Shown here piece after piece: positions 43,724-52,112 of a stretch of DNA of 64,000 nt. Every line of letters begins with the position of its first letter. The first letter of the stretch is position 1. The notes under the pieces are model-generated. The model saw only the letters and a list, made by a program, of their open reading frames with translations, was not told where the DNA came from and ran no database searches. This stretch comes from Micromonospora fulviviridis (GTDB taxonomy: Bacteria; Actinomycetota; Actinomycetes; Mycobacteriales; Micromonosporaceae), in assembly GCF_014648395.1 (NCBI RefSeq), contig NZ_BMRA01000008.1:158357-222356 (forward strand), written 5' to 3'. The translations under genes and the position numbers were made by a program.

Positions 43724-44640
43724 CCACCGAATGGACCGTCGTCGCCGCCGCCGAGCAGTTCACCCTGGACGCCCGCAACTGCGGCGAGCTGACCTTCACC
43801 GTCTCCAACCCGGGCGAGGCGCCGGACACCGTGGTCTTCGACGTGGCACCCGGCGAGGGCACCCAGCGCGGCTGGTTCACCGTGGCCGAGCCGCAGCGGG
43901 TGGTGCCCGGGCAGGGCTCGGTGTCGTTCCTGGTCCGGCTCGCCGTGCCGCCCGGCACGCCGCCCCGGCGCTACGACATGACCGGGTTCGCGTACTCGGC
44001 GAACACCGCGCCCGAGGAGAGTTCCCGCTCCAGCGGCCGGGTGACGTACGACGTGCGGGCGGTCGTACCCCCGAAGCGGGTGCCGTGGCCGTGGCTCGCG
44101 GCCGCGGCGGCGCTGCTGCTGGTGGTGACCGGGACGGTGGTCTGGCTGGTGACCCGGGGTGGGGATCCGGCGCCCCCGCCCCGGGCCGAGGTGGTGACCG
44201 TGGAGGCGGAGAGCCTGGTCCCCGGCGCGACGGTGCAGTCGACCACGGCGGCGCGGGCGCAGGTGGTGTCCCAGGCGAACTGCTGCGAGGTGGTGTGGTC
44301 CGGGGACGCCCAGCTCTTCTTCCTGGGCCGGGCGGTGGGTGACCGGGTGACCGTATCCGTGGACCTGCCCGCGGACGGCACCTGGCGGCTCTCCGCCGTG
44401 CGCACCACCTCGTTCGACTACGCGAACACCATCTGGCTGGTCGACGGCCGGCAGGTCGGCGACACCTTCTTCGGTTTCACCCCGACGGTGGTGCGCACCG
44501 ACTTCGTGGACGTGGGGACCGTGGAGCTGGCCCGGGGGCCGCACAAGCTGAGCCTGGTGGCGGTGAGCAAGACGCAGGGCACCGACCGGTACTTCGCGGG
44601 GGTCGACCAGATCCGGTTCACCCAGCTCCTCCAGCCGTGA
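43720..44640 (+). CDS. Single-pass membrane protein with outer carbohydrate-binding-like domain
   Basis: This 306-residue protein has an Ig-like N-terminal domain (residues 1-118), one membrane helix (PWLAAAAALLLVVTGTVVWL, about 124-143) and a C-terminal beta-rich domain. The latter (VEAESLVPGATV, ADGTWRLSAVRTTSFDYANT, GVDQIRFTQL) resembles CBM6-like galactose-binding folds. With no signal peptide, the positive-inside pattern is ambiguous, but a cytoplasmic Ig domain and an outer glycan-binding domain is the likeliest topology. Coupled to the baseplate genes by a four-base overlap, it is a good candidate for anchoring the particle to the membrane. Confidence 0.7.
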   Translation: MTTEWTVVAAAEQFTLDARNCGELTFTVSNPGEAPDTVVFDVAPGEGTQRGWFTVAEPQRVVPGQGSVSFLVRLAVPPGTPPRRYDMTGFAYSANTAPEESSRSSGRVTYDVRAVVPPKRVPWPWLAAAAALLLVVTGTVVWLVTRGGDPAPPPRAEVVTVEAESLVPGATVQSTTAARAQVVSQANCCEVVWSGDAQLFFLGRAVGDRVTVSVDLPADGTWRLSAVRTTSFDYANTIWLVDGRQVGDTFFGFTPTVVRTDFVDVGTVELARGPHKLSLVAVSKTQGTDRYFAGVDQIRFTQLLQP

Positions 44641-45113
44641 GCGGGCGGCAGAAGGTGCTGCTGGCGGCCCTCGCCGGGCTGCTGGTGGTGCTCTACGTGG
44701 TGGCGGTGGGCGGCGGCCGGCACGACCGGGGTGACCCGTCCGCCGGGCCCGGCTGGCTGGCCCGGTTCGGCGGGGACGCCGGCACGGTGGACCCGGCGAC
44801 GGTGACCGTGGCGTGCGCGCCGCCGGCCGACGGGCCGAGGCCGTCCCCCGAGGGCGTGGTGGTCGGCTTCGGCACCGCCTGCCGGCTCCGGGTGGCCGAT
44901 CCGGGCGGCCTGCGCAGCCTGGTGCTGCGCAGCGCGGCGCCGTTCGTGGTGACCGCCCCGGCGCCGGGGGACGCCGAGGTCACGGTCACCGACGAGGTGG
45001 CACCCGGCGAGGACGGCACGGCGGTGGCGAAGGTGGCGGTGGACGGCGAGACCGAGGTCGTCCTGCGGTGCCCGGGAGGTGGCGGATGCGTGGTCACCGT
45101 CGCCCGGTCCTGA
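44637..45113 (+). CDS. Membrane-anchored protein of unknown function
   Basis: This 158-residue protein has an N-terminal signal-anchor (VLLAALAGLLVVLYVVAVGGG) and a beta-rich outer domain with three or four Cys residues, including VACAPPADG, GTACRLRV and LRCPGGGGCVV, which may pair. I recognise no family. GTG 44637 overlaps the previous stop, so it is cotranslated with the CBM-like membrane protein and may form a complex with it. Confidence 0.65.
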   Translation: MSGRQKVLLAALAGLLVVLYVVAVGGGRHDRGDPSAGPGWLARFGGDAGTVDPATVTVACAPPADGPRPSPEGVVVGFGTACRLRVADPGGLRSLVLRSAAPFVVTAPAPGDAEVTVTDEVAPGEDGTAVAKVAVDGETEVVLRCPGGGGCVVTVARS

Positions 45114-45161
45114 GCGGACACGGGCCCGGCCGGCGGGCGCCGGCCGGTGAGGAGGCGCGAG

Positions 45162-45932
45162 ATGGGTGAGCTGCGCAAACCGTTCCTGCTGCTGGCGCTG
45201 CTCGCCATCGCGCTGGTGGTGGGGCTGGAGCTGGGGGCGGCGGCGCTCACCGGCGGCGGGGACGCCGGCGGCGCCCTACGGGACAGCGCCGGGCAGCTCG
45301 GCGTCGAGCTGGGCGACGTGGGCAGGGTGACCGAGCCGTCCGGCCGGGGCACCGGTCACCTGGCGCTGATCGACCTCGTGGCGCTCTGGACCACCGGGTT
45401 GTTCAGCCTGAGCCTCGTGGTGCCGGACCGGATCCAGGGCCGGGTGCAGGGGGTGGCCACCCTGGTCTTCTCGATCGTCCTGCTGCTGGTGTCGCTGGTC
45501 CTGCTGATCATCGCCTTCGTCGAGCTGACCGTGATGGTCTCGCTGTTCCTGGCCGCACCGTTCGGCACGCTGGCGTACCTGGCGGTGTGGGGGTTCTTCC
45601 CGGTCGGCGACGCGGCCGTGCTGCTCGGCCTGGTGCTGCTGCTCAAACTCGTCTGGGCGGCGCTGCTGCTGGCCGCCCAGCCGCGCTTCCTCCAGAACAA
45701 GGGCCTCGTGCTGCTGGCGCTGACCACCCTGCTGTGCACGGTGGTGCTGGAGTTCCTGCACCAGCTGGTGCCGGGCATCCTGGTCAGCATCACCGACGAC
45801 CTGGGCGCGGTGGTCTTCGCCGTGGTGGCGCTGATCTGGGCGCTGGTCCTGCTGGTCGGCTCCATCCCCGCCATCGTCAAGGCCGTCCGCACCACGGCGA
45901 CCACCTCCCGTCCCGCCCCCCGCTCCGGGTGA
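45162..45932 (+). CDS. Multi-pass membrane protein closing the contractile locus
   Basis: This 256-residue protein has a signal-anchor helix, a short outer loop and about six further hydrophobic segments, such as VFSIVLLLVSLVLLIIAFV and LVLLALTTLLCTVVLEFL. I recognise no family. ATG 45162 is preceded by GGAGGCGCGAG; an upstream in-frame GTG at 45147 is less likely. It follows the previous gene after 48 bases and is the last co-directional gene before an unrelated LacI regulator. Its link to the injection system is by position only. Confidence 0.65.
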   Translation: MGELRKPFLLLALLAIALVVGLELGAAALTGGGDAGGALRDSAGQLGVELGDVGRVTEPSGRGTGHLALIDLVALWTTGLFSLSLVVPDRIQGRVQGVATLVFSIVLLLVSLVLLIIAFVELTVMVSLFLAAPFGTLAYLAVWGFFPVGDAAVLLGLVLLLKLVWAALLLAAQPRFLQNKGLVLLALTTLLCTVVLEFLHQLVPGILVSITDDLGAVVFAVVALIWALVLLVGSIPAIVKAVRTTATTSRPAPRSG

Positions 45933-46016
45933 GCGCCGCCTCCACCGATCAGGCAAGGGCTTTCCCGGCGGCGCTGCGGTAGCCTCTCGGCCACCGGGGT
46001 GTGCGAGGGGGTGCGC

Positions 46017-47024
46017 ATGGCGACGCTGGCCGACGTCGCCCGTCGGGCGGGCGTCTCCCCCGCGACCGCGTCGCGGGTCATCAACGGCAGCAGCAAGCCG
46101 GTCGCCGACGAGCTGCGCGAGCGGGTCCTGAAGGCCGTCGCCGAGCTGCGGTACGTGCCGAACGCGCACGCCCAGCTCCTGGCCCGGCCGCAGCGCAGCG
46201 TGGTCGGCGTGCTGGTGCACGACGTCTCCGACCCGTACTTCGCCGAGGTGACCCGGGGGTTGCAACGGGTCGCCACCGAGCGGGGTCGGCTGGTCATCAT
46301 CTGCAACAGCTACCGCGACCCGGATCGGGAGGTGGAGTACGTCGACCTGCTCCGCGCCCAGCAGGTCGCCGCCATCGTGCTGGCCGGCTCCGGCTACCAC
46401 GACCCCACGGTCAACGCCCTGCTCGACGAGCGGCTCGCCGCGTACGCGGCCACCGGCGGGCGCGTGGCGGTGATCGGCCGGCACCGGCACCGGGGCGACG
46501 CCGTGCTGCCGGCCAACGAGGAGGGCGCCCGCCTCCTCGGCGCGGAGCTGCGCCGGCTCGGGCACCGGACGGTCGGCGTGCTCGCCGGCCCGCGCTCCCT
46601 CACCACCACCAGCGACCGGATCGCCGGGCTCGGCGCCGGCCTGGGCGAGCCGCTGCCGGAGGCGCGGATCCGGTACGCGGACTTCACCCGCGACGGCGGG
46701 TCCCGGGCCGCGGCGGAACTGCTCGACGCCACACCGGGGCTGACCGCGATCGTGGCGCTGAACGACTCGATGGCCGTCGGCGCGCTGAACCTGCTGCGCG
46801 CCCGCGGGGTACGGGTGCCGGCGCAGGTCTCCGTGGTCGGTTTCGACGACATGCCGATCGCCGCCGACGTGACCCCGGCGCTGACCACGGTCCGGCTGCC
46901 ACTGGCCGAACTCGGCGCCCGGGCCATGACCCTGGCGCTGGAGCCGGCCGCCGGACGGGACCGGGTGGAGAGCCTCCCCGCCGAACTGGTCCGCCGGGAC
47001 AGCCTCGGCCCCGCCCCGGCCTGA
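46017..47024 (+). CDS. LacI-family transcriptional regulator
   Basis: This 335-residue regulator starts MATLADVARRAGVSPATASR, has the hinge YVPNAHAQLLARPQ and an effector domain ending VVGFDDMPIAADVTPALTT. ATG 46017 is chosen, with GCGAGGGGG upstream; GTG 45999 is in frame but would add six residues before the helix-turn-helix. It is convergent with the uronate catabolic genes and may control them or another sugar system. The effector is unknown. Confidence 0.9.
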   Translation: MATLADVARRAGVSPATASRVINGSSKPVADELRERVLKAVAELRYVPNAHAQLLARPQRSVVGVLVHDVSDPYFAEVTRGLQRVATERGRLVIICNSYRDPDREVEYVDLLRAQQVAAIVLAGSGYHDPTVNALLDERLAAYAATGGRVAVIGRHRHRGDAVLPANEEGARLLGAELRRLGHRTVGVLAGPRSLTTTSDRIAGLGAGLGEPLPEARIRYADFTRDGGSRAAAELLDATPGLTAIVALNDSMAVGALNLLRARGVRVPAQVSVVGFDDMPIAADVTPALTTVRLPLAELGARAMTLALEPAAGRDRVESLPAELVRRDSLGPAPA

Positions 47025-47112
47025 CCGGCGTCAGCCCGGGCCCGACCGGCTCAGCCGGAGCCGACCCGGCCCGCCCGGCCTGACCGGCCCGCCCGACCGG
47101 CGTCAGCCCGGG
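47023..47112. repeat. 18-bp direct repeats at a convergent gene junction
   Basis: GACCGGCGTCAGCCCGGG occurs at 47023-47040 and again at 47095-47112, covering the two stop codons of the convergent LacI and aldolase genes. Between them is CCGGCTCAGCCGG, a short dyad that may act as a two-way terminator. Confidence 0.6.
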
Positions 47113-47711
47113 TCGGCGGCGAGGGCGGCGAGGCGCGGGAGCTGCCGGGGATCGGCCAGCGCCGACCCGACCGCCACCACCCGCGCCCCGGCGGCCAGGA
47201 AATCGCCCGCGTTGTCGGCGTCGATCCCGCCGGTGGCCACGAACCGTGCCTCGGGCAGCGGCCCGGCGACCGCCCGGAACCAGGCCGGGCCGAGGCTGAC
47301 CGCCGGGAACGCCTTCAACCAGACCAGGCCGTGGTCGAGGGCCCGCTGCGCCTCGGTGGGTGTGGCCACGCCGGGCAGGTGCGGGATGCCGTAGCTGACC
47401 GCCGCGTCGGCGACCGCGAGGTCCAGCCCGGGGGCGACGGTGAACGCGGCTCCCGCGCCGGCGGCCTGCCGGACCTGGGCGGGGGTGCGGACGGTGCCGG
47501 CGCCCACGAGGCGGTCCCGCCGCCGGCCGGCGTCCACGGCGGCGCGCAGCGCGAGAACCGCGTCGGGGGTGCGGATCGGCACCTCCACCACGTCGATGCC
47601 GACGTCCCAGGCGCGCTCGGCGAGCCGGACGGTCTCGTCGGGCGGCAGGTCGCGCAGGATCACCATCACCCGCGCGGGGCCGAAGATTTGTGCGAAGTCG
47701 TGCCCGCTCAC
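47103..47711 (-). CDS. eda: KDPG/KHG aldolase
   Basis: This 202-residue class I aldolase splits 2-keto-3-deoxy-6-phosphogluconate to pyruvate and glyceraldehyde-3-phosphate. The Schiff-base Lys is in LVWLKAFPAV, near residue 133, and the general-base Glu is in DVVEVPIRT. The ATGGIDADNAGDFLAAG block binds phosphate. GTG 47711 has a GGAGGGAG site and overlaps the kinase stop. It is the last step of the uronate pathway encoded in this island. Confidence 0.9.
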   Translation of the reverse strand: MSGHDFAQIFGPARVMVILRDLPPDETVRLAERAWDVGIDVVEVPIRTPDAVLALRAAVDAGRRRDRLVGAGTVRTPAQVRQAAGAGAAFTVAPGLDLAVADAAVSYGIPHLPGVATPTEAQRALDHGLVWLKAFPAVSLGPAWFRAVAGPLPEARFVATGGIDADNAGDFLAAGARVVAVGSALADPRQLPRLAALAADPG

Positions 47712-48748
47712 CGTGTGCTCCCTCCACCGTGGCCACTGCCGGCCGCATTCTGCACCGTGCGCGCGCCGTCGGGCTGCCCCGACCGCAAACCGGGCACGAG
47801 GGTGGCCCACTGCGCGTCGGACAGCGCCAGCGCCCAGGCCGTCCAGGCCGGGTCGGGCGGCGGCGCGGTGTCGCCGGCGGCGGCCAGTGCCGGGACCGCG
47901 GTGAGATGCCCGAGCCGTAGGCAGGCCGGCAGGTCGAGGCCGCGCAGCAGCCCGGCCAGGAAGCCGGCGGCGAAGGCGTCCCCCGCCCCGACCGGCTCGC
48001 GCACCCGCGCCGGCAGCGCCGGCACGAACGCCCCCGCCCCGGTACGCGGCAGCGCCGTCGCGCCGACCGGCCCGTCCTTGACCACGACGAGGTCCGGCCC
48101 GGGCAGCAGCGCGCGGACGGCGGCCGGCGTGGTGACGCCCCAGAGGACGGCCGCCTCGTCCAGCCCGACCAGCACCACGTCGGCCCGGTCGGCCAGGTCG
48201 CGCAGCACCGGGGCGGCCCGGCGTGCCGGCCAGAGCCGGGGCCGGTGGTTGACGTCGAAGCTGATCCGGGCGGCGGGCAACGGGCGGGCGGTGAGCGCGT
48301 GCGCCACCAGGTCGCGGCAACCGCGGGAGAGCGCCGGGGTGATCCCGGTGAGGTGCAGCAGCCGCACCCCGGCCAGCCGCGGGTCGTCGAGGGCGCGGGC
48401 GGTCAGCCGGGATGCGGCCGAGCCGGCCCGGTGGTAGTGCACCCGGGTGCCGTCCGGGCCGGGGTCCTTGACGTAGACGCCGGTGGGCGCTGCCGGGTCG
48501 ACGGTGACCAGGCTGGTGTCCACCCCGGCGGCGGCGACCTCGCGGAGCACCCGGCGGCCGAACGGGTCGTCGCCGACCCGGCTCACCCAGGCGGCCCGGT
48601 GGCCGAGCCGGGCCAGCCCCATGGCCACGTTGGACTCGGCGCCGCCGACTCCGACGGCGAGCCGGTCGGCGTGCTCCAGCGGGGTCGGGTCGGCCGGGGC
48701 GAGCACCACCATGGTCTCGCCGACGCAGGCCACCTCCGGGCCGGTCAC
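47708..48748 (-). CDS. kdgK: PfkB-family sugar kinase, probable 2-keto-3-deoxygluconate kinase
   Basis: This 346-residue ribokinase-fold enzyme has the N-terminal signature VGVGGAESNVAMGLARLG and the C-terminal catalytic motif GAGDAFAAGF with Asp257. Pairing with KDPG aldolase and the uronate genes points to KDG kinase, which makes KDPG. The start GTG 48748 overlaps the upstream stop. The last 25 residues are Gly/Ser-rich and probably disordered. Other sugars cannot be excluded from sequence alone. Confidence 0.85.
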   Translation of the reverse strand: MTGPEVACVGETMVVLAPADPTPLEHADRLAVGVGGAESNVAMGLARLGHRAAWVSRVGDDPFGRRVLREVAAAGVDTSLVTVDPAAPTGVYVKDPGPDGTRVHYHRAGSAASRLTARALDDPRLAGVRLLHLTGITPALSRGCRDLVAHALTARPLPAARISFDVNHRPRLWPARRAAPVLRDLADRADVVLVGLDEAAVLWGVTTPAAVRALLPGPDLVVVKDGPVGATALPRTGAGAFVPALPARVREPVGAGDAFAAGFLAGLLRGLDLPACLRLGHLTAVPALAAAGDTAPPPDPAWTAWALALSDAQWATLVPGLRSGQPDGARTVQNAAGSGHGGGSTR

Positions 48749-49653
48749 CCGGCCACCGCCGGGGCGAGCCGGGCCGCCACTTCCGCGCGGTCCAGCCGGC
48801 CGTCGGCGACCAGCACCCGGTGCCGGTTGCGCCGGGGGTGTCCGGCCGCGACCACGGCCGGCCGGTCGAAGGCGTACGCGACGCAGACGCCCGGGTACAG
48901 GGCCGTCCGCGTGAACCACCGGTCGCCGGGCCCGAGCCCGGTGAAGACCAGGGTGTACGCCCCGCCGCCCGGCCCGACGCCGGTGAGCGCCAGCCACTCC
49001 GCGGTCGCGCCGTTGACCGCCTCCTCCCCCTCGGCGTCCCCGGTGAACACCTCGGGCTCCCCCGCCGCGACGGCCCGCCAGAAGAAGCCGCCGTAGCCGG
49101 CGCCGCCGGGGCGGCCGTTGGTGGCCGGGCTGCCCAGGTGCACGTCCCGCCCGGTGGCGGCGGTGAGGGTGGCGTCGACGTCGAGCCACCAGGCGTCGGG
49201 GCCGGCCGGCGTGGCGGTGAGCCGGCGGTGTTCGCGCAGCAGCGGCCGGCCGGCCCGGTCCCGCCACTCCAGATCGTGGTCGAGCCGGTCGGCGGCCCGG
49301 TGCCGCCAGCCGGTGTGCGCGATGACGCCGTGGTCGTCCCGCCAGGTGTAGCCGGCGTTCCGGACGTAGGTGCGCCCGCCCCAGAGGTTGGCGCCGTCGA
49401 CGTCCTGCACCGCGAGGGAGGCGCCCAGGTGCCAGACGTGGTCGGCGGGCAGCGCGTCGGTGACCGGTGTGCCGGCCAGGGTCCGCACCGGGTGCAGGTA
49501 CGGCCGCGGCCCGTGACGCGGATCCAGGTCGGGCCGGACCACGTAGCGGGCCACCTCGACGCCGGCCACGACCAGGCGCGGCTCGTCGTGGTCGGCAGCG
49601 TGCCCGGCGGCGTCGGGGGCGGGCTCGGCGCCGGCGCGGTTGTCGGCGGTCAC
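48745..49653 (-). CDS. PmoA-like (DUF6807) beta-sandwich protein
   Basis: This 302-residue protein belongs to the family annotated PmoA or DUF6807, which has nothing to do with methane oxidation and is common in plant-polysaccharide clusters. Blocks RPYLHPVRTLAGTPVTDALP, DHVWHLGASLAVQDVDG, GGRTYVRNAGY and GYGGFFWRA are typical. No catalytic motif is known to me. GTG 49653 and the stop both overlap neighbours in GTGA form. A role in handling a modified uronate or glycoside is inference from context. Confidence 0.78.
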   Translation of the reverse strand: MTADNRAGAEPAPDAAGHAADHDEPRLVVAGVEVARYVVRPDLDPRHGPRPYLHPVRTLAGTPVTDALPADHVWHLGASLAVQDVDGANLWGGRTYVRNAGYTWRDDHGVIAHTGWRHRAADRLDHDLEWRDRAGRPLLREHRRLTATPAGPDAWWLDVDATLTAATGRDVHLGSPATNGRPGGAGYGGFFWRAVAAGEPEVFTGDAEGEEAVNGATAEWLALTGVGPGGGAYTLVFTGLGPGDRWFTRTALYPGVCVAYAFDRPAVVAAGHPRRNRHRVLVADGRLDRAEVAARLAPAVAG

Positions 49654-50258
49654 GGCGCCTCCGGGCGGGTGAGCGCGCGGCGGGCGGCGACCGCGTGCAG
49701 GGCGGCCAGGGTGTAGCCGGCGAGGATCGGCACGGCGACCGGGGTGACCAGCACGGCGAGCAGCCCGGCCAGGCAGCACACCCCGGTGGCGGCGGCCCAG
49801 GTGGCGGGCCGCTGCGCGCAGGTGCCGGCCGCGCCCCGGGCCGCCGCCCGCCAGCCCCGGCCGCCGGTGCGTCCGACGGTGACGGCGACCAGGCCGGCGT
49901 ACCCGAGCAGGGCGGCGGTGACCGCGGCGGTGAGGGCCGTGGCGGGCCCGCCGCCGGGGACGCGGCCGCCGGCCAGGGCGAGCAGGTCGGCGGCGAGCGC
50001 GCCGGCCACGGCGAGCCCGACGGCGCTGACCGCCAGCCCGGCGGGGAGCGCCCGGCCGAACCGGGCGAGCGTGGTCCGCGCCACCGGCCAGCTGCCGGTG
50101 ACGCCCCGGTCGTGCAGCGCGGCGCTGGCCGTGGCGACCGCCGGGGCCAGGGTGAGCAGCGGCAGCGCGGCCAGGGCGACGGCGAAGCCGAGCAGTGCCA
50201 GGTCGCTCGCCTCGCGCGCGGTGTCCCGCCAGTCCCGGCGGGCCGGCTCGGCGCTCAT
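49650..50258 (-). CDS. YesL-like membrane protein of the sugar ABC cluster
   Basis: This 202-residue protein has about five predicted helices, for example LALLGFAVALAALPLLTLAP and LAVSAVGLAVAGALAADLLAL. Small YesL/DUF624 proteins are often encoded beside CUT1 sugar importers and pectin genes in Gram-positive bacteria; the match here is by size, topology and place. ATG 50258 overlaps the permease stop by four bases. Its function is unknown. Confidence 0.65.
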   Translation of the reverse strand: MSAEPARRDWRDTAREASDLALLGFAVALAALPLLTLAPAVATASAALHDRGVTGSWPVARTTLARFGRALPAGLAVSAVGLAVAGALAADLLALAGGRVPGGGPATALTAAVTAALLGYAGLVAVTVGRTGGRGWRAAARGAAGTCAQRPATWAAATGVCCLAGLLAVLVTPVAVPILAGYTLAALHAVAARRALTRPEAP

Positions 50259-51106
50259 CCCTTGAGCCCGCTGGTGTTGATGCCCTCGACCAGCATCCGC
50301 TGGAAGGCGAGGAAGAACAGGAACACCGGCAGCAGGGACAGCACCGACATGGCGAACATCGGGCCGACGGCGCTCTGGCTGGTGGAGTCGATGAACAGCG
50401 TCAGCGCCACGGGCACCGTGTAGTCGTCCAGGTTGGACAGAAAGACCAGCTGCCGGAAGAAGTCGTTCCAGGTCCAGATGAAGGAGAAGATCGCGGTGGT
50501 GACCAGCGCGGGGCGGCTCAGCGGCAGGATGACGTGCCGGAAGACGCCGTACGGGGACGCTCCGTCGATCTTGGCGGCCTCGTCCAGCTCGCGCGGGATG
50601 CCCCGCATGAACTGCACCATGAGGAAGACGAAGAACGCCTCGGTGGCCAGGAAGTGCGGGATGAGCAGCGGCAGGTACGGCCAGTCGCCGCCGACCAGGC
50701 CGAGGCTGCGGAACAGGATGTACTGCGGCACGATGAGCACGTGCCCGGGCAGCAGCAGGGTGCCGATCATGACGGTGAACCAGACCCGGCGCAACCGGAA
50801 CCGCAGCCGCCCCAGGGCGTACGCGGCGAGCAGGCAGGACAGCGCGTTGCCGACCACGGTGAGCAGGCTGACCATCGCGCTGTTCAGGAAGAACCGGCCG
50901 AAGCCGACGTCGAAGTTGGTCCACCCGTCGGCGTAGTTGCCCGGGGTGAACCGCTCGGGCAGCAGCCCGACGTTGTTGACGATCTCCGCCTGGCTCTTCA
51001 CCGAGGTGCCGACCATCCAGACCAGCGGGTAGAGCACCACCGCGACGATCACGACCAGCACCAGCAGGCGCACGGCCTGCCGGCGTGCGGGGGCGACTCC
51101 CGTCAT
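50255..51106 (-). CDS. CUT1 sugar ABC transporter permease (MalG type)
   Basis: This 283-residue permease has six helices and the EAA coupling loop MRGIPRELDEAAKIDGASPYGVFRHVILPLSRPAL (residues about 168-202; key residues EAA...G). This loop contacts the ATPase. It pairs with the MalF-type permease encoded just upstream, with an ATGA overlap and a GGGGAGGAGGACCG site. No ATPase gene is in the cluster; CUT1 systems in actinobacteria commonly share MsiK. Substrate by context is a uronate or oligouronide. Confidence 0.9.
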   Translation of the reverse strand: MTGVAPARRQAVRLLVLVVIVAVVLYPLVWMVGTSVKSQAEIVNNVGLLPERFTPGNYADGWTNFDVGFGRFFLNSAMVSLLTVVGNALSCLLAAYALGRLRFRLRRVWFTVMIGTLLLPGHVLIVPQYILFRSLGLVGGDWPYLPLLIPHFLATEAFFVFLMVQFMRGIPRELDEAAKIDGASPYGVFRHVILPLSRPALVTTAIFSFIWTWNDFFRQLVFLSNLDDYTVPVALTLFIDSTSQSAVGPMFAMSVLSLLPVFLFFLAFQRMLVEGINTSGLKG

Positions 51107-52086
51107 CGGTCCTCCTCCCCGTCCGAGTAGTGCACCCAGAACCGGCCGGTGCTGAAGAAGACGGCCGTGATGAGCGCGATGGCGACCAGGAACACCCAGG
51201 CCATCGCGGAGGCGTAGCCCATCTCCAGGTCGGTGAAGCCGGAGATGTAGAGCTTGAGCGTGTACATGAGGGTGGAGTCGACCGGGCCGCCGGTGCCGTT
51301 GCTGAGCACGAAGGCGGCGGTGAAGCCCTGGAAGCCGTGGATGGTCTCCAGCACCAGGTTGAAGAAGATCACCGGGGAGAGCATCGGCAGGGTGACCGCC
51401 CGGAACCGCCGCCAGGTGCCGGCGCCGTCGACGGCCGCCGCCTCGTACAGCTCGGCGGGGACCTGCTTGAGCCCGGCCAGGAAGATCACCATGGGTGCGC
51501 CGAACTGCCAGACGGCCAGCACCATGAGCGTCTCGAGGGCCCAGTCGGGGTCGCTGACCCAGGGCAGCCCCTCGATGCCGAACAGGGCGAGGAACGAGTT
51601 GAACGCGCCGTCCCGGTTGAACATGTTCACCCAGACGATGGCCAGCGCCACGCTGCCGCCGAGCAGCGACGGCAGGTAGAACAGGCCGCGGAACAGCCCG
51701 ACGCCGCGCCACGCCCGGTTGAGCAGCAGCGCCACGCCGAGCGCCGCGGCCAGCTTGAGGGGCACGGCCACCAGCGCGAAGGTCAGGGTCACCCGCACGG
51801 CGTGCCAGTACGACGGGTCGCCGGTGAACATCCGCTCGTAGTTGGCCAGCCCCACCCAGCGCACCTCGGCCAGCGGGGTGAGGATGTCGTAGTCGGTGAA
51901 GCTCAGCCAGAGCGAGAGCAGCATGGGGATCGCCGTGACGCCCATCAGTCCGATGAGCCAGGGCGAGAGGAAGACGTACCCCGCCAGACCTTCGCCGAGC
52001 CGGGCCCGGCCGGCCCCGCGCCGCGTGCGGCGGGGGCCGGCCGGTCCGGCGCGTCCGGTCCGGTCGGGCGCCGTGGTGAGGGCCAC
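51103..52086 (-). CDS. CUT1 sugar ABC transporter permease (MalF type)
   Basis: This 327-residue permease has six helices after a basic N-terminal extension. LAGYVFLSPWLIGLMGVTAI is the typical first helix and QVPAELYEAAAVDGAGTWRR holds the EAA loop. GTG 52086 has AAAGGAG upstream. It lies between the binding-protein gene and the second permease and overlaps the latter. Together they form the transmembrane core of the importer. Confidence 0.9.
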   Translation of the reverse strand: MALTTAPDRTGRAGPAGPRRTRRGAGRARLGEGLAGYVFLSPWLIGLMGVTAIPMLLSLWLSFTDYDILTPLAEVRWVGLANYERMFTGDPSYWHAVRVTLTFALVAVPLKLAAALGVALLLNRAWRGVGLFRGLFYLPSLLGGSVALAIVWVNMFNRDGAFNSFLALFGIEGLPWVSDPDWALETLMVLAVWQFGAPMVIFLAGLKQVPAELYEAAAVDGAGTWRRFRAVTLPMLSPVIFFNLVLETIHGFQGFTAAFVLSNGTGGPVDSTLMYTLKLYISGFTDLEMGYASAMAWVFLVAIALITAVFFSTGRFWVHYSDGEEDR

Positions 52087-52112
52087 GGGCCGGCTCCTTT
52101 CCGTCGGCGCGG

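Noticed and set aside
40294..44544. Minus-strand open frame of about 1,400 codons opposite the baseplate genes
   Set aside because: It is a shadow frame caused by high GC. The plus-strand frames encode recognisable gp25, baseplate-J and gpI-like proteins.
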